The notes below the pieces were generated by a model, which saw only the letters and a list, made by a program, of their open reading frames with translations, did not search any database and was not told the DNA's origin. A DNA stretch of 64,000 bases from Draconibacterium aestuarii (GTDB lineage: Bacteria > Bacteroidota > Bacteroidia > Bacteroidales > Prolixibacteraceae). The position numbers were made by a program, and so were the translations under genes. This document shows, piece after piece, positions 54,503 to 62,429 of the stretch. Location: positions 186,001 to 250,000 of the forward strand of contig JAPOHD010000007.1 of NCBI GenBank assembly GCA_026671195.1, written 5' to 3'. How positions within the stretch are numbered: the stretch's first letter is position 1; each line of letters starts with the position of its first letter.

Positions 54503-56002
54503 ATGAAACTACCGGTAACAGATCTCATAGTATTTATAATTATTACTCTTGGAAATGTAATTTTTGGAGCTAGTTTTTTTATTCGGAACAAGACTTCCGA
54601 TCAGTTTACATCAGGAGGGGGGAAATTACCGGCTTGGGTTGTCGGAATGTCTATTTTTGCCACTTTCGTGAGCAGCATCAGCTTTTTGGCATTACCCGGC
54701 AAAGCCTACGTAAGTAACTGGAATGCACTGGTATTCAGTTTTGCCATTCCGATTGCAGCTATAATGGCTTCAAAGTTTTTCGTTCCCCTTTACCGAAACC
54801 TGGGTAGCATTTCTGCCTATAATTTTCTTGAAGTACGATTTGGTGCCTGGGCTCGTATTTATGCATCGCTTTGTTATATTTTAACCCAGTTAATGCGTAC
54901 CGGAGCCATTCTTTTATTGCTTGCCTTACCGCTAAACGCACTTTTTGGGTGGAACATTAAAACAATAATTATTATAACCGGAATTGCGGTAATCGTATAT
55001 TCCATGATGGGAGGAATTCAGGCAGTAATCTGGACCGATGCAATTCAGGGAATCATCCTGATTGTTGGAGCACTGGTTTGTGCTGCCATATTAACTTTTA
55101 ATATGCCCGAAGGACCAGCGCAGGTCTTCGAAATTGCCTCGGCCAACCACAAGTTTAGCTTGGGAAGTTTTGGAGCTAGCCTAACCGATTCAACATTTTG
55201 GGTAGTTCTCATTTACGGATTATTTATTAACCTTCAGAACTACGGAATCGACCAAAACTTTGTACAAAGATACATGACTACCAGCTCGGAGAAAAAAGCA
55301 AAATCTTCAGCGCTTTTTGGCGCTCTGTTATATGTACCTGTTTCGCTTGTTTTCTTTTACATCGGAACTGCTTTGTTTTCGTATTATACGGCCCAACCCG
55401 ATTTATTACCCGGAGAATTAAAAGCTGCAGGAATGGGAGACAAAGTATTCCCACATTTTATCGTGAACGGATTACCAACAGGAATTACCGGATTACTGAT
55501 CGCATCGATATTTGCGGCAGGTATGAGTACCGTTTCAACCAGTATTAACAGTACGGCAACCATTATTCTATCGGATTATTACCAACGTTACTTCAATAAA
55601 AATGCAAGCGAAAAATCGTCGATGAAGGTATTGTATATTTCATCGGTAATTTTTGGATTCCTTGGTATTACTATTTCACTTGCCCTGGTGGGAGTTGAAA
55701 GTATTTTGGATGCCTGGTGGTCGCTGGCTTCTATTTTTAGCGGTGGTATGCTTGGCCTGTTTTTGCTGGCATTTTTATCAAAAAAAGTGCGAAATATCGA
55801 CGCAGCAGTCGGTGTTATTTTGGGTGTTGTGGTAATCGCCTGGATGAGTTTATCACCACTTTATTTTACCGAAGGAAATGCACTGGCTTTTAAAAGTCCG
55901 TTTCATACCAACCTGACGATTGTTTTTGGTACACTTGTCATCTTCCTGGTAGGTTTTATAAGCATGAAATTTTTCGCAAAAAAAGAAACACAATCCAACT
56001 AA
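54503..56002 (+). CDS. Sodium:solute symporter (SSS family)
   Basis: A 499-residue membrane protein with about 13 hydrophobic segments. SSS-type motifs include FTSGGGKLPAWVVGMSIFAT in the first loop/helix, SAYNFLEVRFGAWARIYAS after helix 3, and MGGIQAVIWTDAIQGIIL. It would import a sugar or sugar acid with sodium. It lies between the class I aldolase and the BNR protein, a nanA-nanT-like order, so sialic acid or a keto-deoxy sugar acid is a candidate substrate; the aldolase may act on the imported compound. It is only distantly similar to the longer symporter at 6788. Confidence 0.93.
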   Translation: MKLPVTDLIVFIIITLGNVIFGASFFIRNKTSDQFTSGGGKLPAWVVGMSIFATFVSSISFLALPGKAYVSNWNALVFSFAIPIAAIMASKFFVPLYRNLGSISAYNFLEVRFGAWARIYASLCYILTQLMRTGAILLLLALPLNALFGWNIKTIIIITGIAVIVYSMMGGIQAVIWTDAIQGIILIVGALVCAAILTFNMPEGPAQVFEIASANHKFSLGSFGASLTDSTFWVVLIYGLFINLQNYGIDQNFVQRYMTTSSEKKAKSSALFGALLYVPVSLVFFYIGTALFSYYTAQPDLLPGELKAAGMGDKVFPHFIVNGLPTGITGLLIASIFAAGMSTVSTSINSTATIILSDYYQRYFNKNASEKSSMKVLYISSVIFGFLGITISLALVGVESILDAWWSLASIFSGGMLGLFLLAFLSKKVRNIDAAVGVILGVVVIAWMSLSPLYFTEGNALAFKSPFHTNLTIVFGTLVIFLVGFISMKFFAKKETQSN

Positions 56003-56019
56003 TTATAAAATTGAGTATT

Positions 56020-57105
56020 ATGAAACTTACAATAATAATTCTGGCTCTTTTCTTTTCGATGAACAGTTTTGCCCAAACGCCTTTTAAGGGCGACCAGGCC
56101 ATTGTAAAATCGGAATATATCTATTCTAAAAATGATGTTTGGTTTCCGAGTTGCCATGCTTCAACAATAGAAGAAACCGATGAAGGACTTATTGCATCGT
56201 GGTTTGGCGGAACCGCCGAGAAGAACACGGATGTGGGTATTTGGGTGAGCCGTTTTGTTAACGGCAAATGGACCACTCCGGTTGAAGTGGCCAATGGTAT
56301 TCAGCATAAAGATTTGCGATACCCAACCTGGAATCCCGTACTTTTTAATACAGGTAACGAAATACAGCTTTACTATAAAGAAGGACCAAATTGTTCCGAC
56401 TGGTGGGGTGAACTAATCACTTCGCCGGATAATGGAAAAACCTGGTCGGAACCAACTCGTTTACCCGAAGAAATATGGGGACCGATAAAAAACAAACCTG
56501 TTCTTCTTGCAAATGGCGAATTGCTTTGCCCATCGAGCACCGAACTAACTGGCTGGCAAATACACATGGAAATTACTCCCGACATGGGAAAAACCTGGGA
56601 ACGTACAAAATCGTTAAACGACGGGAAAAAAACCGGCGCAATTCAGCCAACCGTTTTTCTTCATAAAAATGGAAAACTACAGGCATTGAACCGTAGTAAA
56701 AACAAAATGATACTTTCAACCTGGTCGGAAGACAATGGCAGAACCTGGACAAAACTGGAACCTATCGAGCTGCCAAATCCAAATTCAGGAATAGACGGTG
56801 TTACCTTAAAAGACGGCCGACACGTACTGATTTATAACCACGTAAAACCGGTAAAAACCTGGGGCGACCGTAACTTGCTGCAGTTAGCTGTTTCTGAAGA
56901 TGGCATTAACTGGGAAGCAGGCATATTACTCGAAAACGATCCGAATATTGATACGGAATACTCCTACCCTGCTGTTATTCAGACAAAAGATGGAATGATA
57001 CACATTACATTCACCTGGAACCGGGAACTCATTAAACATGTGGTTGTCGATCCGGCGAAAATAAAAACCAAAGCCATTAAAAATGGCAAATGGCCAACTA
57101 TGTAG
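56020..57105 (+). CDS. Secreted BNR/Asp-box (sialidase-superfamily) protein
   Basis: A 361-residue secreted protein from the ATG at 56020 (signal MKLTIIILALFFSMNSFAQ); an upstream in-frame TTG at 56011 is less likely. It is a BNR_2 propeller with Asp-box motifs SPDNGKTW, TPDMGKTW and SEDNGRTW. The conserved stretches FPSCHASTIEETDEG, YYKEGPNCSDWWG and HITFTWNRELIKHV belong to a widespread uncharacterised sialidase-like group. Its place after an aldolase and a symporter makes a nan-type operon tempting, but this group also occurs with rhamnosidases and pectin enzymes, so true sialidase activity is not shown. Confidence 0.8.
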   Translation: MKLTIIILALFFSMNSFAQTPFKGDQAIVKSEYIYSKNDVWFPSCHASTIEETDEGLIASWFGGTAEKNTDVGIWVSRFVNGKWTTPVEVANGIQHKDLRYPTWNPVLFNTGNEIQLYYKEGPNCSDWWGELITSPDNGKTWSEPTRLPEEIWGPIKNKPVLLANGELLCPSSTELTGWQIHMEITPDMGKTWERTKSLNDGKKTGAIQPTVFLHKNGKLQALNRSKNKMILSTWSEDNGRTWTKLEPIELPNPNSGIDGVTLKDGRHVLIYNHVKPVKTWGDRNLLQLAVSEDGINWEAGILLENDPNIDTEYSYPAVIQTKDGMIHITFTWNRELIKHVVVDPAKIKTKAIKNGKWPTM

Positions 57106-57137
57106 TTTTCAGTTCTAAACATTTAACCTAGACTGTT

Positions 57138-59096
57138 ATGATCAACAAAGGAAATTTCACCCTGCTATTTTTACTCATAACATTCCATACGAGTACTGCA
57201 CAAAATGAGGAATCGAATGAACTTGTTCGGATAAAATACAACAATCCTTCTATATCGGCGGATTTAGGCGTCGGGCTTTGGGCCTGGCCTTTCCCTGTTG
57301 ATTATGACAACGACGGTGATCTGGATCTTCTGGTAAACTGCCCCGACAAACCTTTCAACGGAATCTGGCTTTTTGAAAATACATCGGGTGATAAAAATCC
57401 GGTTTTAAAACCACCGGTTAAATTGGCTGACAGCAAAAGAAACCTTCAAATCTCGTATGTAAATGGAGAATACATTACCATGACTCCGGGTGTTGTTTAT
57501 CGCAATTTCATGACAACTTTTTTTGAAGAGCCTGATACGATTTTTAAGGAAGAGTTTTACAGTAATCTTATAAAAAAAGCACGTTTTAACTTGTGGAAAA
57601 TGGTGGATTACGATGGAGACGGAGACCTGGATTTTGTGTTTGCCATTGACGACTGGAGTGAATACGGCTGGGACAATGCTTTTAACGAAAAAGGAGAATG
57701 GACAAACGGTCCCTTGCGTGCAAAAATATATTTTGTTGAACAAACAGCGACTGGAGTTTATGCCGACCCAAAAGCCATTCAGGCCAATGGAACAGACATC
57801 GATAATTTCGGAATTTCGGGGGTTTGCCTCAAGGATTTTGACAACGACGGCGACCTTGATATGATTATCAGTGAATTTGTAGATCGTTTGTCGTGGATTG
57901 AAAATATTGGCACCCAAGCTAAACCGATTTACGCCGAAAGTAAATTCATAAAAGTTGATGGAGAAATACTTCACCTGGATTTGGAAATGGTGGTACCAAC
58001 TGCAATAGATTGGGACGGAGACGGACTGGTAGATTTGATTGTTGGTATTGAAGACGGCCGTGTTGTTTTTATGAAAAATACAGGCAAAAAGGATGAGAAC
58101 GGGCCTGTTTTTGAAAAGCCGGAATACATTCAGCAGGAGTCGGAGTTTTTAAAATTTGGTGCACTGGTTACGCCTTACAGTGTTGATTGGGACAATGATG
58201 GCGACGAAGACCTGATTTGCGGGAACACTGCCGGATACATTGGTTTTATCGAAAATCTGGGAAACAATGAAAATCCGAAATGGGCCAAACCTGTGTACCT
58301 CGAAGCTGATGGAGAAACCATTATGATTCTGGCCGGAGAAAATGGTTCTATTCAGGGACCTGCCGAACGTAAATGGGGTTACACCACTTTGTCGGTGGTA
58401 GACTGGAACGGAAACGGCCTGCTCGATATTGTTTGTAATTCAATTTGGGGGAAGGTGGAATGGTACGAAAACATTGGTACCAAAACAAAAACGCGTTTGG
58501 CGGCTGCAAAACCCATTGAAGTGGAATGGGAAGGCACAAATCCCAAACCCGCCTGGAACTGGTGGAATCCGGAAGGTAAAAACCTGGTTACACAATGGAG
58601 AACTACTCCGCTGGGTTACGACTGGAATAAAGATGGTTTAATGGATTTAATTATGCTCGACCATGAAGGATATTTATGTTTCTGGGAACGATACGAAGAA
58701 AATAATACGCTTAAACTAAAACCCGGAGAACGTATTTTTACTGCTGAAAAAAACAGTAAATTCAACGATAAATTCACCAACGACGAAAACGGACTTTTAC
58801 GCTTAAACACCCGTGAAGCCGGTGGCTCGGGCCGACGTAAATTCTGTATCGTCGATTGGGATCGCGACGGACTTCCCGACCTACTGGTGAATAGTGAGAA
58901 TGTAACTTTTCTTAAAAACAAAGGAACCAGAAACGGACTCACAGTCCTCGAAAACAAAGGTCCCCTTTCTGATGTAAAACTGGCAGGCCATTCAACCTCT
59001 CCCACTATTGTAGACTGGGATAAAAACGAGATACCCGATTTACTGATAGGTGCAGAAGACGGTCATTTCTATTTCATGAAAAATCCCAATGATTAA
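57138..59096 (+). CDS. Secreted FG-GAP/VCBS-repeat calcium-binding propeller protein
   Basis: A 652-residue protein with a Sec signal (FTLLFLLITFHTSTAQN) and at least eight calcium-type loops of FG-GAP repeats: DYDNDGDLDLL, DYDGDGDLDFV, DFDNDGDLDMI, DWDGDGLVDLI, DWDNDGDEDLI, DWNGNGLLDIV, DWNKDGLMDLI and DWDRDGLPDLL. This forms an integrin-alpha-like propeller, usually a binding rather than catalytic module. Some polysaccharide lyases and binding proteins of Bacteroidota share this fold. It lies between the BNR protein and paralogue 4 and may present glycan to the enzymes; a lyase role cannot be excluded. Confidence 0.82.
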   Translation: MINKGNFTLLFLLITFHTSTAQNEESNELVRIKYNNPSISADLGVGLWAWPFPVDYDNDGDLDLLVNCPDKPFNGIWLFENTSGDKNPVLKPPVKLADSKRNLQISYVNGEYITMTPGVVYRNFMTTFFEEPDTIFKEEFYSNLIKKARFNLWKMVDYDGDGDLDFVFAIDDWSEYGWDNAFNEKGEWTNGPLRAKIYFVEQTATGVYADPKAIQANGTDIDNFGISGVCLKDFDNDGDLDMIISEFVDRLSWIENIGTQAKPIYAESKFIKVDGEILHLDLEMVVPTAIDWDGDGLVDLIVGIEDGRVVFMKNTGKKDENGPVFEKPEYIQQESEFLKFGALVTPYSVDWDNDGDEDLICGNTAGYIGFIENLGNNENPKWAKPVYLEADGETIMILAGENGSIQGPAERKWGYTTLSVVDWNGNGLLDIVCNSIWGKVEWYENIGTKTKTRLAAAKPIEVEWEGTNPKPAWNWWNPEGKNLVTQWRTTPLGYDWNKDGLMDLIMLDHEGYLCFWERYEENNTLKLKPGERIFTAEKNSKFNDKFTNDENGLLRLNTREAGGSGRRKFCIVDWDRDGLPDLLVNSENVTFLKNKGTRNGLTVLENKGPLSDVKLAGHSTSPTIVDWDKNEIPDLLIGAEDGHFYFMKNPND

Positions 59097-59127
59097 TGAA
59101 ATTAATTCCTAAATCAAAAATCTTAAA

Positions 59128-61398
59128 ATGACATTAAATCGATTTATAATCTTTTCGATCCTTCTAACACTTTTTAGTTGTACTCAAAAAACCGAGGTAA
59201 AAACGGCCACTGCAACCAATGCTAAAGGACAGGTGTTTCACGCCGACAAACCCTATATTCAGGAATACAGCATTAGATATTACCTTTCAGAAGATCAAAC
59301 AAACCAAAAAATTTCAGCGGTTTCTGCCGACCGAAACAATCACATTCATGTACTGAGTAACCATGAAATTCTGGTACCCGATAACGGACAACTTTTTTAT
59401 TCGGGACAACTAATAAGGGATTTGGCTTATACGCCAATGCTGGCAAAAAAAATTTCAGCTATTACCACGTATAAAAATCATACGGTTTACCTCGATAACA
59501 AACATGTATTTAGCAATTCCTGGGCCGGAAAAATTCAAATTGATCATGGATTACCAAAAGCTCAATTCCTGGCAGCCGGAAAAGATTTTCACTTTCTGGT
59601 TTCGGATGGAAACAATCTGGTTTATGTGAATGCAGATGGAGAACAACTATGGAGTGGAAAATTCGCCGATTTAAAAGAATTGAAGTACCACGAAGCAAAA
59701 AACAGGTTCATCCTGGTTAGTTCGAAAGAAGTTGCCGAATTTCTTCCTTCAGGAAACATAAAAAGCATTTATAAGGGGGCAGCAATTACATGTGCCCAAC
59801 CACTTTCACAAACGGATAAGATAGCCATTGGTACAACTAACGGATACCTGATTTATCCGGAGAATAAACGGATCACGAAAGTTCCTTGTCCAGAAATTAC
59901 ATGTATTAATGAAATTGAAGGAGAACTCTGGTTTGGATCTGCCTTTGGTGCTTTTAAGTTAAACAATGATGGAAAATACCGTTACTACGCGGGCGAACGC
60001 TGGTTACCCGGAAACGAGGTTTCGGCTCTGGCAAAGGGTCCAGAATCAAGTATACTGGTAACAACCAATAAAGGTTTGGCGAAAATCACTTTCGAAGAAA
60101 TGACTTTGGAAGAAAAAGCACTATTCTATGAAAAACAAGTCCGGGAAAAGAACATCCGTTACGGATTCAACTGTTGTGTAAGCCAACTTCCAAACGGATA
60201 CTCAACAGCCACAATGACAGCACAGGCCAGTGATAATTTGTGGACCGGGATGTACCTGGCCAGTCAACTGTTCAGGTATAAAGTTACCGGCGACGAAAGT
60301 GCCAGGCAAAATGCATACGAAGCCTTTGAAGCTATGGAAAGATTGCACACGATAACCGGAATTGATGGTTTATTTGCACGAGGTTTTGAACGCGATTATA
60401 AAGTGGAAAACACAAAAACAGAAGGCTGGGAAGCCCGAGAATTAAAAACCGGAAGTCCGGCAACCATGTGGCTGCGCGGAAATGATCACCCAAACTGGAC
60501 ATGGCGATCAACAGTTAGCAGCGACCAAACTGTTGGGCAGGTTTTTGCTTTAACATTAATACTGGAACTGGTTGAAGATGAAGACTGGAGACACAGAGCC
60601 TTAAAATACCTCGATGATTTGATGGGATACATTGTTGAAAACGACATGTATATTATTGATGTTGACGGAGAACCAACATTATGGGGAAAATGGAATCCTG
60701 ATTATGTAAACGGCTTTCCTACAAATGTTGGTGACAGAAGACTTTATTCGTCCAATATTATTGCTTTTCTGCAAACAGCTTACAAATATACGGGCAAAGA
60801 AAAATATAAAGACAAAGCTTATGAATTGATGAATGAATACGGCTACCTGGAAAACCTGGTTCGCCCGATTTCAGAAATAGGACCATCGAATGCCGATGAA
60901 TGGAGTAAGCACCTGTCGGAAGAATGGAACCACTCTGACGATGAAATGTACTTTTTAGCTTACTGGAGCCTTTACCCCGATGCTTTTACCCCGGAGTTAA
61001 AAACCAAATTTGAAGCGGCTATAAAAGATCACTGGGAAATAGAACGACCGGAGAAAAATGCACTTTGGAATTTTTGTTATTCCATGACCGGTGCCAAAGA
61101 TTTCGATTTGGACGAGTCGATCGAATTCCTGCAACAGTATCCGCTCGACCTAAGACATTGGGGCATGAAAAATTCGCAACGCCAGGACGTTGAATATCTT
61201 CCCGACAACTTTCGCGGGCAAACAACAAAAGAACTTCTGCCACTACAGGAAATACCTCTTTACCGTCACAACGGACAAATTTTCAAGTTAGACTGTGAAG
61301 GCAACGGAAGTTCATTAGTCAGCGCCGGCGACACCTGGCTTCTTCCCTACTGGATGGGACGTTACCTGGGAGTTATAAGTGCGCCTCAACCGAAATAA
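59128..61398 (+). CDS. Beta-propeller + alpha/alpha-toroid-like lipoprotein (paralogue 4 of 4, divergent)
   Basis: A 756-residue lipoprotein (lipobox LTLFSC, Cys18). It begins PYIQEYSIRYYLSE like paralogues 2 and 3. Its propeller blades are degenerate: WIGT-type signatures are mostly lost, with LWFGSAFGAFKL the clearest blade. The helical half still aligns: SDNLWTGMYLASQLFRYKVTG, GLFARGFE, IIDVDGEPTLWGKWNPDYVN and LPYWMGRYLGVIS. The shared SSDE..GH motif has become SSDQ..GQ (60517-60540), so if those residues are catalytic this copy may be inactive or have changed chemistry. It follows the FG-GAP gene by 31 bases and precedes the YdjC deacetylase gene. Confidence 0.7.
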   Translation: MTLNRFIIFSILLTLFSCTQKTEVKTATATNAKGQVFHADKPYIQEYSIRYYLSEDQTNQKISAVSADRNNHIHVLSNHEILVPDNGQLFYSGQLIRDLAYTPMLAKKISAITTYKNHTVYLDNKHVFSNSWAGKIQIDHGLPKAQFLAAGKDFHFLVSDGNNLVYVNADGEQLWSGKFADLKELKYHEAKNRFILVSSKEVAEFLPSGNIKSIYKGAAITCAQPLSQTDKIAIGTTNGYLIYPENKRITKVPCPEITCINEIEGELWFGSAFGAFKLNNDGKYRYYAGERWLPGNEVSALAKGPESSILVTTNKGLAKITFEEMTLEEKALFYEKQVREKNIRYGFNCCVSQLPNGYSTATMTAQASDNLWTGMYLASQLFRYKVTGDESARQNAYEAFEAMERLHTITGIDGLFARGFERDYKVENTKTEGWEARELKTGSPATMWLRGNDHPNWTWRSTVSSDQTVGQVFALTLILELVEDEDWRHRALKYLDDLMGYIVENDMYIIDVDGEPTLWGKWNPDYVNGFPTNVGDRRLYSSNIIAFLQTAYKYTGKEKYKDKAYELMNEYGYLENLVRPISEIGPSNADEWSKHLSEEWNHSDDEMYFLAYWSLYPDAFTPELKTKFEAAIKDHWEIERPEKNALWNFCYSMTGAKDFDLDESIEFLQQYPLDLRHWGMKNSQRQDVEYLPDNFRGQTTKELLPLQEIPLYRHNGQIFKLDCEGNGSSLVSAGDTWLLPYWMGRYLGVISAPQPK

Positions 61399-61449
61399 AC
61401 CTTTCAATCTGATAAACCAATAAAATGTCTAACTATAAAAGTTCAACAC

Positions 61450-62427
61450 ATGTTTACAAACAACAAGTCAGGAGAAATCTTCCGTGTTAGTTTACTTTTG
61501 TTTTCTGTATTTTTTGCAGGTCACACTATTGCACAAAACGGAATCACCAACGCTGAAAAATTAGGTTTCCCAAAAGGGGAAAAAGTACTACTGTTACATT
61601 GCGACGACGCCGGGATGTGTGAAGAAGCTAATATTGCAGTTCAATCCTATTCGCTAAAAGATCACGTACAGTCTGCCGCGGTTATGATGCCTTGTCCGAA
61701 TGCAGAAGAAATGGTTGAATGGGCAAAAAAACATCCAAAGGCCGATATTGGTGTTCACCTTACTTTGACCAGTGAGTGGAAGAAATATCGATGGGCACCA
61801 CTTACAAAAGCAGGCAAAGTTCCCGGATTAATCGATCCGGAAGGAAAAATGTGGCATGAAGTACCGGGTGTTGTAATGCATGCTTCAGCGAAGGAAGTAG
61901 AAACAGAAGTGCGCGCTCAGATAGACAAAATGCTAAAAATGGGCTACACTCCATCGCATATCGATACGCACATGGGAACTTTATACGGATCGGCTGATTT
62001 TGTAAAAGTATTCTTAAAAGTGGCCCAGGAGTACAAAATTCCGGCAAATGCTATTGATCTTAACGATCCCGAAGTAGTTGAATTTTATAAACAAGCCGGC
62101 TATCCGATAACCGATGAAGTTATTGCTTTGCTTGCCGACTATACATTACCCAAACTTGATAATTTTGGGAGTGTACCTAACGGGAAAAGCTATGAAGAAA
62201 AGCGCCAAAATTTTTTCAATCTGGTAAGCAATTTAAAACCCGGATTAACCGAAATTATCTTTCATCCGTCTATCGAAACAGATAGTCTGAAAAGTATCAC
62301 CGGCTCGTGGCAACAACGTGTATGGGAAGCCAAAATGTTTTCCGATCCTGTGGTTATCAGTTTCTTTAAAGAGAACGATATTGTATTAACCAATTGGGGT
62401 GAAATAATGCAAAAATTTAACCAGTAA
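61450..62427 (+). CDS. Secreted YdjC/ChbG-type carbohydrate deacetylase
   Basis: A 325-residue protein with a Sec signal (FRVSLLLFSVFFAGHTIAQN) and a YdjC/ChbG domain, a family that removes N-acetyl groups from chito-oligosaccharides. Motifs are LLHCDDAGMCEEAN (Asp-Asp), DIGVHLTLTSEW, the metal-type HIDTHMGTLYG and IIFHPS near the C terminus. ChbG is cytosolic in E. coli; here the protein is exported. It follows paralogue 4 and precedes the GH28 gene, so it may deacetylate N- or O-acetyl groups on the target glycan. Confidence 0.88.
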   Translation: MFTNNKSGEIFRVSLLLFSVFFAGHTIAQNGITNAEKLGFPKGEKVLLLHCDDAGMCEEANIAVQSYSLKDHVQSAAVMMPCPNAEEMVEWAKKHPKADIGVHLTLTSEWKKYRWAPLTKAGKVPGLIDPEGKMWHEVPGVVMHASAKEVETEVRAQIDKMLKMGYTPSHIDTHMGTLYGSADFVKVFLKVAQEYKIPANAIDLNDPEVVEFYKQAGYPITDEVIALLADYTLPKLDNFGSVPNGKSYEEKRQNFFNLVSNLKPGLTEIIFHPSIETDSLKSITGSWQQRVWEAKMFSDPVVISFFKENDIVLTNWGEIMQKFNQ

Positions 62428-62429
62428 AA

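Noticed and set aside
57405-57974. A 189-codon open frame antisense to the FG-GAP protein
   Set aside because: It lies wholly inside a well-supported gene and has low-complexity, Phe-rich sequence typical of a shadow frame.
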